From positions 310,001 through 374,000 of the forward strand of contig JAQOTA010000020.1 of NCBI GenBank assembly GCA_029532415.1: a DNA stretch of 64,000 bases. The letters are read 5' to 3'. The notes beneath the pieces are model-generated. The model had not been told where the DNA came from. It worked only from the letters and a program-made list of their open reading frames with translations, and did not search any database. The DNA comes from Marasmius tenuissimus. Lineage: Eukaryota; Basidiomycota; Agaricomycetes; Agaricales; Marasmiaceae. This document shows, piece after piece, positions 46,181 to 58,190 of the stretch (position 1 is its first letter; every line of letters begins with the position of its first letter). A program made the position numbers and the translations under genes.

Positions 46181-48533
46181 CAGGTTCATCCTATTTACGT
46201 GGACCCTGCTAGAACGGATAAAAGAGGTATTGTTGTATGAGTCACCAGGTCTCTAGGATCAGTAGCCGTTGTCTTGATCACATAGGTGTACCATATACAT
46301 CGTATCTCACCCATGTATGCGACTTGGGTTCTTATAAACTCGGGCCCGTGGCTCGAGAAAAATATCGTTGTCTGAACATGATATTGTGGTTTGAGCAACA
46401 CTGGTGACTGGGTTGAACAACAAATTGGTAGCTAGGTACATGACAGTCGTGGACAACTGCGCAACCTCGGACCGTCAGCTTGGCGCCTAATTGATGTTGG
46501 TTAGCGTCGCCGGAAGATATCGATGAAGTTCCGAGGATAATCTAGTGATATGTTGAAACATAGAGGGGTAGCACCTCCTTTGCACTCTCTCGCTCATCAT
46601 ACGCAGCTCTGTCTGAAGAACAAAGAGTTGAATTAGCAAAAGAGCAATCCTTCGGAACCATACCGACTGTAACTCCGGCAACAACAGGTTAGGGTATTCT
46701 TCAACTTCGTGCTGAGGTTTAGTTCAAGCTTGAGTAGATAGTCACTCTTATGGGACCGTGACAATTCGAAGGTGCGGTGGTAAAGGCAGGGTGAGAATAG
46801 CGTCACGTAGCAGGAACTGAATCTTGAGTTGTCAATAGGACAATTTGTTCTCCTGGTTGTGTTCGAAAGTTATTGGGGCGTATTCGCCATCTACGCCAGG
46901 CAGATACCATGCTCCGAATCACTTTTGACTCAAACGCTGGAGTCGAGTTCCCGCGGGTGTACCGAGTGACCTTGTTTGCATACTTGACCGAGAGATACGA
47001 ATCCACACACGCTTTTAGACGTGTCTTCTTGAGGTGCGTTATTGGTAAGCCTGTCTACCTTTCCGCGAAATGGATGGCTCAGCTTCGGGATTGCTGGGGT
47101 TACTAAGAGGGTTATATAGGCGGGAACTCTGATGACGACGGCGTCAGGGACAGATAACTCGGTCTCGATTTCTCAGGAGCTGGTCCCAGTAGCATATCTG
47201 AACGACTTTAGAGCGGAACCTACAGAGAAATACAGCAAACAAGGGCGTACCCTGCCCGACTGAGGTAGCTCGGGTTCCTGAAAGCACTTTCGGTCGCGCG
47301 GAGCGATGGGTGTCTCCAATTAAAGCTCGACTGTAGGCTCTTGTAGACCGTTGGAGCGGTAAATTCAGTCCCATAGCATTGCTAACCATCCGATCTTCGG
47401 GCATTGTGCGCACCGAAGAGGGTTAGCTCTCTTATCGAACTCGTAGATGATCGACCCTATCAACCACCAGCTCGTATTGCATGGTTCATGCTAAAAAGAT
47501 ACTGGAATACTATACACAAGTGGGCCTTACAGTAAGAGAAAGCCCGAAAACCGTAACACACCTTTGATCAAATAAAGCTGACCAATTGAGGTGTAGAGAA
47601 AGAGTCGTAGTTGAGGGGTGGCGAGGCGAGATATCAATGCTCAGAAATTGAGCGTGTACGGGAGGTTGTCAGTCTGTTGTCAGTCTTATTGTTTGACTGA
47701 TTTTCACTGGCGGGGTTCTTACCAAGGAAACAGTTTATTCCCGCTTTACCTTCAGCCTCTCCTTCTCGACTATCATCCTTGGCGTCTCTGAGCTTCGAGG
47801 TCATCATATCATCAAGTAACATAGTTAAACCCCGATCTCAGGCCGTCAACTCCATGTTTCATTTCGAAGTTACAGCAATGTCCACTCCTGTGGGTGCCCT
47901 ATTACTACTTTCGCAGTACGCCTACCCACGATCTGCCTGCCCTCCTCGGTTAGATAGGCTATCTTTCGGGCTCACCGGCCACTCCAAATGCATATGAGGT
48001 CATGAGTACAGAAGGAGGGACCACGTTCTCATCGTTCCAAGCGCCCAACGGACGAGCGTCTTAATGATGGGTCGTTCAATTTAAGTACCGTCTTTCATCT
48101 TTCCTCAAGCCCGAGACTGACGCCAATTATTTTGACTAATGAAATCGATGAAATTATTCTGAACACCCCTTGGAGGCCCTATCCTTCGACCCTCTGACAG
48201 TCCCCATGCCAGCTACACCCTACAGCTATCCCCCGATTCATAACGACACAGCTGAGTGGCGCTGATTGCCAAGATTCCATTTTGCATAGCTTATGCTTTG
48301 ATCGAGTTCGCCGCTGGTTTCGACGATAAATAGACTCTTTCAATGCGTACTTTTATCTCTGTAGGTTGCTGCCGATGCGAAAAGGCGCTCCGAACGAGGC
48401 CTAAAGTCTGCTCATCTAGATGATCATTTCACTGAGGTCGTCTGACTTGCGCACTGACTAGTACAAACAGCAAACGCCCCATTTAAGAACAGTTCCTTTG
48501 GTGAATACCTAGGCTTCCTCACTACCGCCTCCA
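46181..48533. other. Intergenic, no gene supported
   Basis: 2.35 kb. The first 400 bases match the region after copy J (duplicated block). A plus-strand frame at 46906-47043 ends RRVFLRCVIG before GTAAGCC, faintly like a sixth exon of the membrane family, but I could not find neighbouring exons. Nothing else seen. Confidence 0.4.
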
Positions 48534-50008
48534 ATGTCCTTTACCCCCACCCGCGATGCTTCTGATAAAGGCCTGGATAAAGTCCAGTTCAAACTTGTTG
48601 TTTTGGCCCCAGTAATTGTCTCGTCGGTGAGTGAATATCACAAACTATACCTGAGCCTCAACAAATCCACGAATTCAGATTCATCTCTTTCTATATGGCT
48701 TCAACTTCCTGTTATTCTGCATCGGACTGGGTATTCTGAGGAGGCGAAAACGGGAAAAAGGCAGCGGGAATCGGCTTTTTCGCTTCGCGCTGGTCTCCCT
48801 CTTCATTCTATCCTCAATCAGCGTTCCGGTAGGCTTGGCAACGGCAATTTTGGATGCGAGACAAGCGTTCTGTCTTGCCTTAGAACTGAGATGTCCGCGC
48901 GAGATGCTTCTCCCATTAATTATTACCCAGTGCGTCTGTGTTGAATTTGGAGGATTCACTACGCTGACGTGCCCCAGAATCTTCAATCTGGCAGTCTTGA
49001 TAATAATGACGTGCGATCGTGCATGTTTCGACTTGAAAATTTGGCTGACCTTTCGGTGACAGCCTCATTGTGGATACTATTTTGGTGAGTGGTGGCTCAG
49101 AAAATCTAATGTGAATCGGGCCTCACGGTGCGAGTAGGTCTTTCGATGCTTTGTCATCTGCAGGTGGCGAAGGAGAAGATACGCTATAACACTGATTGCT
49201 GCTTGTTATGTGTTCGATGGTGAGAAAGTTTCCCTCGAGTATATTAAAAACAAGATATAACTTTATCATCGTAACTCAAAGTCTTAGGGGGGATATCAGC
49301 CATTCGTACCATTCAAACACATCTTCCTCAGTTTCCCTCGCCCACACTACTGCAGTCAGCACCAAGTGAAGAGGAAGGAGCGTCCTTTTTCGCCAATCTG
49401 GCTGTGGGATTAGGTTCCATCCACGCCATAATCAATGTGATCTTGACGAGCGTCATCGGTCAGTTTCCTCGTACTGCGTTGAATAAGATCATAATACGGT
49501 ATGCTCTTCATAGGCCATAAGATTCTATGGTCGGGGGCACGCCGAACAACATCAACAAGCGCACGAGAGCGTTTTCGGACTATTGTGGTACTTCTGTGAG
49601 CACTCAAAGTCTCCGGCCATACTACTGATCCCTTTATGCAAATCTTGACTACATTCTCGCGTTAGGGTCGAATCTTGTCTTCTTTATCTCATTGGGTGGA
49701 TCGTGTGTATTGTTTGCACTCTATCCGACTTCTCCACATCCACAGTTGTGACACCTGTTCTAATTCAGATTGCAGTAAGCCTCAACCTCAGCTTACAACG
49801 GAGATTATCTAACAGCCACTTCCAGGGAGTCGCACCCACACTCTTGATCGTAAGGGCAAACATACAGGAAGCAACAACAGCTCCTCAGGGAGATACTATA
49901 CACCATGTTCGACCCACATCGATGGTTCGTACCAACGCTTCTATATCGGTAGAAGAGGATATCGTACTGGGCGTCATCACGGACATGAATGAGTCAAAGG
50001 CTTCCTGA
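48534..50008 (+). CDS. Seven-span membrane protein family, copy I (complete, 341 aa)
   Basis: Nine exons: 48534-48626, 48679-48929, 48978-49010, 49063-49084, 49138-49219, 49288-49458, 49514-49595, 49666-49774 and 49826-50008, 342 codons. Motifs: IHLFLYGFNFLLFCIGLGIL with RRRKRE, LFRFALVSLFILSSISVPVG, VFRCFVICRWRRRRYAITL, NLAVGLGSIHAIINVILTSVI, VESCLLYLIGWIVCIVC and LIQIAGVAPTLLIVRANIQ. The tail has VEEDIVLGVITDMNESK, nearly the same as in C and F. Introns are 48-70 nt with normal GT-AG ends except that exon 6 ends at GTCAGT. Function unknown. Confidence 0.87.
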
Positions 50009-52111
50009 GCCTATTTAGGGACACCTATGTAGTTTATCGCTGGTGACTTAGCTTCACCAGATGTACTTGTGATCTAATTGAAGTTTGATTGACCGGTAAA
50101 TTTATCATTACGCTCATTCTACCCCAAGTTGGGCTATCCCCCTCCTCTATTCACGGCTTAGATCGAACTTGTTCATGTACCTACTGATATAATTTGGATG
50201 ATACCAGTCATCATGCGAGGAAAACTTCAATTTCTCGATTCTTACCCGAACCGTGTGGATCCCTGATTGGTGTGAGTTGTTTCTCACGCCTTGAGCTCGT
50301 TTGACTTCAGATTGATGATGATTAAAGAAGGTAATGGATAGTAGTAAGTAGATACTAATCAAAGGAGTATTGACCCACAAAGAAGCTTAACCTCACGCAA
50401 TTGCAGCACGAGTATCACTAAGTATAGAGAAACCTTCACGTCAATGAATTGTGTATCGTATCCGTCAGAATGCGCTCAAGATGGTACCGAGTCCAAGGGG
50501 ATATTGCTCGTATCTCTGTTTGAGCTTCTGAGTCCGAGATGTGGTTCACAGTGAAGTCGGTCACGTCATGCACAGTGTTTCCCACCATTCAGGGATTCCG
50601 ACAGGTACACCTACGTTGGGCGACTGTCAGTCACCCTATAGCCCTGGTCAAACAGGGAGTGTCAAAGATTCAATCGAATGCGCCTTGAAATGCTTACGCT
50701 ACTGCCCCCGCAGGAGATGAAAGGTCTGTCATCGATGTGAAAAAGAGCTTGAGAGAACGGGCAGAAGGAGTCGACTCGATGTACGACGTGATAGCAAAAA
50801 CGAGAGGAGTTGTGGCAGTTTCCGTAACGGGGGCGTTGAATCGTGATGTCTTTATTACGGTTTATAACTCTGAACATTGAGACTTTGGCTAGGTGTATAA
50901 ATGAGAACGGAGCGCCTGGTCAGATTCACGAGTCGAGTAGGCGCCCTATCTTTGATCTCGGTGAGTCGCATGGTTTGACCGCCACCAATGACCGGGCATA
51001 AGGCAGAACATTTACGAGTGTGCAGAGGGATGACAATGACTGTCAGGTACAAATTGATCACGAGTGGGCAGGAAGGCCCGAGGGCTCCGCACTAGGCTAG
51101 TAGAGGAATAGATCAGGAGAAACGCCCAGTCCACATTGAACCGAATAGGGATGGCGATCCCGGAGCAAGTGCTCTGCTACCATTTGATGACAAGCTGTGA
51201 CGTCGTCGTACCCTTCCAATACCCCTCTTCCTCCCGGCGGTCATGTACATCTTGTACCCCTGCAACTCCTGTTGGCCTCTTCGTTGATTGGCCTCTAGGC
51301 TCTGCTACTTTCCTCCCTCAAACAAAAGGCTACAGGTTACAAGACAACTTGAGGCGAGAAGATCCGCGGCCGTATGATGCGAGTTAGTGTTTTCTGGATA
51401 TACAAAAGCTAAGGTTCGCCATAGATAGGGCTTGTTGTCAGGTACGTCGTGCTTAATCCACCCAACGTGTAGCTTTTGTTTGTGCCACAATCAGCCTCAG
51501 TTTTGGTAGCCAATAGGGTTTGTGAGTGGCGAATGGCGTATTCACAGGCACGACGAAACTTCCAGTATCTGAGCGGCCTACCATTCCGAACCAATCTGAG
51601 CATAGGTCAATGCCGCGCCATACTCTTCGGCCCAGACCCGTAAAGCCTTGCCGGCGTTCCGGCCAGTATTACGACAGGTTGATCAGGGTTCGGGTATCAA
51701 TCATAGGTTCGACCTGTACCACCACTACCCGCCACCGACTCGCCCCCACTGTGCATTTCGTATGAAGTCTACTCTCATTGAATGTTGCACAACGCATTCC
51801 AATATTTGAGCCCGCTCGCCTGCCGAGGGCGACGGGATACAAGCCAAGGGCCGTTTTGAAGGAGAGCGACATGTTACAGCACAGGTTGGATCTCACCCAA
51901 TTTAGACGTGTTCATCTATAACGGCCTCCAGAGCATGATCCAATCGCCAGTCATGACGGATCTTTCTCTCTTATATCAACCGAGTTGCATTCTAGATGAC
52001 CATCGTGAATGATGGACAGATTCATTTTCCAAGCTAAGCTAAGCTGATGATTTCCTATATCAAAGTTCGCGTCACCAACTTAGCTGTCCTAGGTTTCTCT
52101 CACTCCCCACA
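50009..52111. other. Intergenic, no gene supported
   Basis: 2.1 kb between copies I and K. Only short frames on both strands. A short direct repeat (AAGCTAAGCTAAGCTGATG) lies at about 52031. Confidence 0.4.
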
Positions 52112-53485
52112 ATGTCGTCGACGGCTACCATTGAGGAGCTGAAATTTGCTGAGGAAGTATTTCGGTTGGGTGTTGTACCTCCAGTGGCAGTCACTGCTGT
52201 GAGTTCAACGTTAGCTTTTCTTCGCGTAGAGTCTTATCATGGAAATCAGGTCCACCTCTTCCTCTATGGACTACACGTCCTTCTCTTCCGAGACGCCTTG
52301 GTTGTTATAAGAAGGCGTCAGCGACAGAAACTTCACGGACACAGATTATTACAGTTCTCCCTCATTACACTATTCACCCTATCCTCAATCGGTGTTCCTG
52401 CTGGTTTGGCGACCGATTTCCTTGCAGTGAGGAAGGCTTATTATCATGCTATCGCTGGAATCGAGTACAATCCCTTCAGCACCGAGCGGGCGTTGACCAT
52501 TTTGACGTGAGCTGAGGCCGTATCTTAGCGGGGTAGTCGATGCTGATCCTGTGTACAGATTGCTTCGAGTTATTGACTTGTTGCTGATGGCGTAAGATTC
52601 AATCACATAAATATGTAGAAGCATGCTCATACCCATCACTTTTGATGACGGGACACAGGCTGGTCGTAGAAGGGCTTTTGGTTAGTCGTCTACAGGTATC
52701 TTCCACGTTCCCGTGGTGCTGATCGTGGCTGTAGATCTTCCGCTGTTTCGTTATCTGCGGCTGGACAAAGAAGACATATGGCTGGGTTCTGATGGCTGTT
52801 TGTCTCGTACTCAACGGTCAGGCTGATGTTACTCCGAACCGCCAGACCACCATATTTATTACCACACCAGTCTCAGCAGGCTCCTTATTCTGTATCGGTG
52901 ACGAACTCAGTCGCCTGGGATACTTGATCTGTATTGGTTGCCACGTACTAGTGGACGTGATCCTTGCAACTATCATAGGTACATCCCTCGCCCGTTGAGC
53001 TAGTTGACGGTCTCACGCCCAAGTTACACAGTCGTCAAAATCTTGTGGACATCTCGTCTCACTAGACACGTTGTCGGAACGTCGACAATCAAGCGCAGGC
53101 TACGGATAATCATGGTTTCCGTGTGAGCTCCTTTTTATCACCACTCATCCATCTCTGAACTTGTAATAGAGTTGAATCCTGTTCGCTCTACGTATTCGGG
53201 TGGATCACGTATATTGCTGTCCTATTCACCGTAGGAGACGTGGCAGGCTCGGTGTTGATTCAAGTTGCAGTGAGTTCTTCGTGTTTATGATACGCCCGGA
53301 AACACCTAGTTGATGAAACCCCGGAGGGAATTGCGCCGACGCTTTTGATCGTCCGCGCAAATACGTTTGACCACGCAGAGAAGCCTATAGAAGCCGCTCT
53401 GCACCTAGGCCCTACTCCTTTGACGGCATCTGCGAAGGGATGTACGGTGATGGATACTGTGAAAAGACGGGACTCGATTGTTTAA
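52112..53485 (+). CDS. Seven-span membrane protein family, copy K (divergent, about 312 aa)
   Basis: Nine exons: 52112-52198, 52250-52506, 52559-52591, 52659-52680, 52735-52816, 52871-52978, 53032-53122, 53170-53269 and about 53328-53485 (the first base of the last exon is uncertain by one). Motifs: VHLFLYGLHVLLFRDALVVI with RRRQRQ, LQFSLITLFTLSSIGVPAG, IFRCFVICGWTKKTYGWVL, GYLICIGCHVLVDVILATII, VESCSLYVFGWITYIAV and LIQVAGIAPTLLIVRANTF. Copy K is the most divergent member: exon 4 reads LVVEGLL, and its tail (ending KRRDSIV) is unlike the others. Introns 1 and 5 lie in open frame, so retention would not stop translation. Confidence 0.82.
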
Positions 53486-54061
53486 TTCCGGTCCCTAGAT
53501 GAAGATCCCAACGGTAAGCCTTTCAACCAGGACGGGTGCCAGAGCTACGACTCATTCCCTCTGTCCCAATTTTCCAGTATACGTCATATATGAGCTGCAA
53601 GTAGCGATTTATTGGACTGAGTTCATGTTATAACATACTTGTACGAGGACAACATCTTGTTTACTGACTCTCGGGGCTATTGGTCGCCTCTTGGAGCTTG
53701 CCTGACTGGGCGCGCGACCACTCCTGATCATCACCATACAGCATTTAGATGCTGATTTATATACGCATCCGCTTGACCCTACGGATGAAGGGTGTTCTGT
53801 GTCAAAGCACTTGGGTCTTTCTGCGCTCGTTCATTATCACTGAGACATACAACGTCCGGGCGAGTGCTTCAAAGCCTTCACACTACCCTGGTTGGATTTG
53901 TGGAGCAACCACAATCACAGCTAGGTAATGTAAATACATCAGTGATACTGCGTTTCTGCCCTGATGATCAGGCGACAAACATAGAAGTCCTATTTTTGCC
54001 TCGGGAACATTTGAGTATATGAGTACACCGACCTGCTGCGCAAAGATTTGTCTTGCCCATC
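53486..54061. other. Intergenic, no gene supported
   Basis: 575 bases between the same-strand copies K and L. No convincing frame. Confidence 0.4.
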
Positions 54062-55504
54062 ATGCCCTCACTAGCAGCAAAACCAGGTGCCGGAGACAAA
54101 CATTTCGTCGAGGAACAATACAAGTACGGTATCGTGCTTCCGATTATCATCTCTTCGGTGAGTTGAATCCCGTTCTGCGTTCTTGGGCACACAATGAATC
54201 GACTACACTATTAAGATTCAGTTATTCCTATACGGTCTGAACGTCCTACTGTTTCGAGTTGGTCTTGTTGTCTTAAGGAGGCGAGAGCGAGAGATTGTGG
54301 ACGGTGGCCATCACTTATTCCGAATATCACTTATTTCTCTTCTGGTTTCATCTTCAGTCGGGGCTCCGGTTGGTCTTGTCTATCAAATCCTTATCACAAG
54401 AGTGGCTCTTTGTCATATCGTGAGCTTGGAGTGCTCGCTGGTTGAAGTAACCATTGCCCTACGAGCTATAAGGTAAGATTTCCCAGGCAGTTTTCACCAC
54501 CGGTATTCACCGCGCGCAGCATTTGCCAGGTTGCGATTGCATGGTTCATGAGGTAAGATCCTATGTTATCTCAATCGAAATTTGCCACCGACTGCAGGAA
54601 AGCTTCATCGTGGACATGATCTTGGTCAGTGCCGTAAGGTTGTGACAGGTGCACTCCCAATCCCATTGACATTTACAGGTATTTCGATGTTTTATCATTT
54701 GTGGGTGGCGAATAAAACAATATGCGTTCGCCTTGGTTGTAGGCTGTCTCGTCCTTGATTGTATGTTATCTCGAAACAAAGTTGACGTGGATTTGGACGG
54801 AAATTGATTTGGATATATCAGCTACGGCAGCGATGCTCATGATCTATTCCATTGGAAGGTCTCTGTCTTTGCCAATCGGATTCTTGGAGACGCCTGATAC
54901 TGACACACCTTCCGGTGTGTGGCTTCCAATGGATTTCGGCGTAGCATGTGCTTCCGTGCACGTTCTGATAAATATGGTTTTGACGGCCATCATTGGTAAG
55001 TGCTTACTTGTTCTAGTTGTGACCAGCACCCCAATCTCCTCATAGTCTCCAAGATCTTACGGTCCAAAAATGTGTACATGTCCAGTGGCTCTCAAAATAC
55101 TCCCAAGAGATTCCATACGGTTGCGAGACTCCTGTCGGTCCTACATCATTTCGTATCAGACAATGACTTATATAGATCTGGTTGTGGAACGCTAGGACAG
55201 AATCGTGTTCACTCTACCTCGTGACATGGGTCGTATTTATTGCCTGTGCAATTCCTCGTGGTGGAGTAGAGTTAACGCCGATTTTCATACAAGTCGTGGT
55301 GAGCCTCTAAGCCTCAAACATCAGTGCTATCTGACGAGATATACGCAGGGGATCGGTCCGACCCTCCTCTTTGTCAGAGGAAACATCAACAAGGCCCAAG
55401 AAGAGGGGGACGTTGTCTCAAATGCTCAATCCACGTCTACGACGAGCTCCACTCTCCCAGATGAAGGAATCGTGCTTCAAATCTCAAGAAATACCGACCA
55501 GTAG
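54062..55504 (+). CDS. Seven-span membrane protein family, copy L (complete, 336 aa)
   Basis: Nine exons: 54062-54157, 54216-54472, 54520-54552, 54603-54624, 54679-54760, 54822-54995, 55046-55133, 55196-55298 and 55349-55504, 337 codons. Motifs: IQLFLYGLNVLLFRVGLVVL with RRRERE, LFRISLISLLVSSSVGAPVG, VFRCFIICGWRIKQYAFAL, GVACASVHVLINMVLTAII, TESCSLYLVTWVVFIACA and FIQVVGIGPTLLFVRGNIN. The tail has DEGIVLQI. The donor after exon 7 is GTCGGT, unusual but compatible. By loop sequence (VDGGHHLFR) it belongs with E and G. Function unknown. Confidence 0.86.
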
Positions 55505-56516
55505 AGAGATAAATAGATAATCACAAATACGATTGAGTATAGAGCTGCCCAAAGCTGATTTTAACAACAGTCATATGAGTTAGTTGAGTTGTGAGGTACC
55601 GAGTTTAACTTCTACGACCCTCCGACCGACTGGCAGAAGAAATATAATCCGGAGGTGCCTCTTCATCCGCCTCCAATAGTATTCCCAGCCTTCTTGTCAT
55701 GACACCCAGCTGGGTCTGCAGTATCGAGAGATCTACCGCACTCACGGGAAAGGAGAGTGAGCGAGGTGGGCAATTACTGGACTCTTCTCCATGGCAACTG
55801 TCCCGATATGGGTTACTCTCACGATTTGGGCTGTCGTCAACCATTCGTATCAGAGGAGAGTCCGGAGTCCCATCATTCTTGTCGAACTAGATATTTCAGT
55901 GAGGCGACCATTCGACATGTCAAGATATTATTTATGGCTACTGGGATAGCGTAGCATCCTAATTTTAAATTCAATCGCTGTGTTTACTGACTTGCGAAGA
56001 TATAATCCGGTGGAAGCTCGTCCCCCGGCCCATCTCAAGTACCGCGAGCCTACAGATGATAGGATTTAGGTGAGTCTGAAAGATATGTATATCTTACATG
56101 TGGAAGGTGGTATCCAAGAAAGGTGAAGGATCCAAAGCTAGGAAATGTTCTATATGCTCTTTGTCCCATCGGGAAGATCACAATAGACCGTTCTTAGCCG
56201 TTCTTGACCTGTACAGGCTGAATGGCCGGGTAACTCACGCTATATCTGAACGAATGGCTATAAGAACCATCACCACAGCAAGTTCCCCATGGTCCCGCCC
56301 ATCTTGATGATTAACTGGCCGGTATTGGAATATCGGGTTCACTTGCTAATCGGGATAGGTTAGCTTCCGGCATTGATCCAGACGGTTCAGATACAATATT
56401 CGTCTGGACGGGCTGCGGAGATCATAGAAATCTCGGGGATTGCCGTGGAGGCAAGTAGCCTTCGCGGTTACTCAGGGGGGTTCACTTGAATCTGACTCGC
56501 TTTTCCCCTGCCCATC
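55505..56516. other. Intergenic; last part duplicated upstream of copy H
   Basis: No gene. From about 56220 the sequence matches the region before copy H (see the duplicated block). Confidence 0.45.
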
Positions 56517-58190
56517 ATGTCTTTGACACCCGCGATCGCTACCAGAAACGTCCACTCCGTCGCTGAAGGCCAATACAAAAACGGGATCCTGCTACCACTG
56601 GTGGCGTCTTCGGTGAGTTGGTATCAGCTAGAACGAGTTCTTTTCAGTTCTGATTACGATTAGGCCCATCTTTGCCTCTATGGATTTAATGTAATGCTTT
56701 TCCGAGTCGCTCTGACGGTCTTGAGACACCGAAGACGAGAGGGACGGGCTGGCCACCGTCTATTCTTATTCTCGGTCCTTGCTCTCTTTGCTTTGTCCTC
56801 ATTGAGCGTTCCAGTGAGCTTCACTTGGGATATCCTTGCTACCAGGGGAGCATTTTGTGCCATTGCGGAGGCAGGGCAAGAGTACGTCCATCAGGTCTTC
56901 ATCGCTCAGTCCAACTTGGAGTAAGATCCTCGAGATGAATCATGATGGTTTTGGCTCTCATGTGGTGTACAGATTAACTCGCGTTGTGATCCTGTTAATT
57001 ATAACGTGAGTCCCAACGCGTCGCCCCATCTAAGCTGATTCGAGTGCTCCTCTGGACAGCCTGATTATCGACAGTATCCTGGTAAATCTCAACAGTGAAC
57101 TACCAAATTTATTCGCTCAACATGGCTCGATTCACAGGTATTTCGATGTTTCGTCATCTGCAGGTGGCGAAAGAAAAAGTACGCAGCTGCGTTGCTCATT
57201 CTTGCTTCCATTTTTGACAGTAAGGAGCATTCAATTCAATGACGTGAGTGTTGGCTGAGTATTCATGGCAGTTGTGGCAGCAGTCTCCTGGATTTGGGAC
57301 ACAAGAATGCGGGTCTTGGTCAACACCCGCTCCTTGGATGCATCATCCCCCGAGGTGTCGATTCTGAACTGCATTGTTTTGGCCTGTGTGGTATCAAAAC
57401 TCCTGTTAAATCTGGCTCTGACCAGTGTCATCGGTGAGTGTCTGATTGACCTGTGTCAACCAGCGAGGATGGGCCAACACGAACCTCTAGCTCGAACTAT
57501 TTTGCGGCATGAAATCTGCTGTGAACTTGATAAAAGAACACCCAAACGATTCAAAATGATCGCGAGGATGATGTGAGTTCGGGGTCCTTCCTCTTTGGTC
57601 GTCCTTTCACAAGATCATTCAGGCTCGAATCATGCCTCCTGAACCATGCTGCATGGATTGTGTCCCTAGTCTTGCTAGGCCAATATAGCAACACTAGTTG
57701 GTCCACCCTCTTGTCAATTCTCATCCAATTAGCGGTAGGATTTGACGATCAATACTTTGTCAGATTGTCACTGAGCTTATACATCGTCCAGGGAATTAGT
57801 CCAACACTTTTGATTGTCCGTGCGAGTACTCAGGATGAGGAGGCCAAAGAAGATAGTGCCTGTCTAAGTCAGAACTTTCCTAGAACAAACGAAAGAGGGG
57901 TCGTAGTAGATCTCACCAGGTCTCAAGGTTAGCTGAGGCGCCTTGAATATAGGTGTACCAGTCACAATATATCTCACACATATGTGCAACTTTTGCCTTC
58001 CTAAGTTCGGGGGAATCCAGACTTTAGCCATCTAAAGGAAAGGCGAGATTGTGGCTTCGCGCAACACTGGTTGACATCTTGCAATGGGTTGAATAGAGTG
58101 AATCACAAAACTTGCCAGCTGGATACTGTACGTCGTGGTCAACGGCGCAACCACGGTTGTTCAGCTTAGTGCCTGACTGAACTCGCCTGG
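56220..58190. repeat. Segmental duplication, right copy (partner about 44540-46490)
   Basis: Upstream, coding, intronic and downstream sequence of copies H and J align over about 2 kb with moderate divergence. The similarity includes non-coding stretches such as GGTTCAGATACAATATTCGTC before the gene, and GGGTTGAA...CGTGGTCAACGGCGCAACC after it. Confidence 0.8.
56517..57932 (+). CDS. Seven-span membrane protein family, copy J (complete, 328 aa)
   Basis: Nine exons: 56517-56612, 56664-56920, 56973-57005, 57060-57081, 57138-57219, 57272-57433, 57491-57572, 57623-57734 and 57792-57932, exactly 329 codons. Motifs: AHLCLYGFNVMLFRVALTVL with RHRRRE, LFLFSVLALFALSSLSVPVS, VFRCFVICRWRKKKYAAAL, VLACVVSKLLLNLALTSVI, LESCLLNHAAWIVSLVL and LIQLAGISPTLLIVRASTQ. 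The tail ends RGVVVDLTRSQG. It is the intact partner of pseudogene H. The HLCLYG variant and the short sixth exon (162 nt) mark the H/J subgroup. Confidence 0.87.

Noticed and set aside
46906..47043. Possible relic sixth exon of the membrane family
   Set aside because: Only the last residues and a GTAAGC donor resemble the family; no adjacent exon was found on either side.
7157..57932. Annotating the seven-span family as STE3 pheromone receptors or a mating-type locus
   Set aside because: Exon plan and motifs do not match STE3, and no homeodomain genes or CaaX-ending pheromone precursors were recognised among them.
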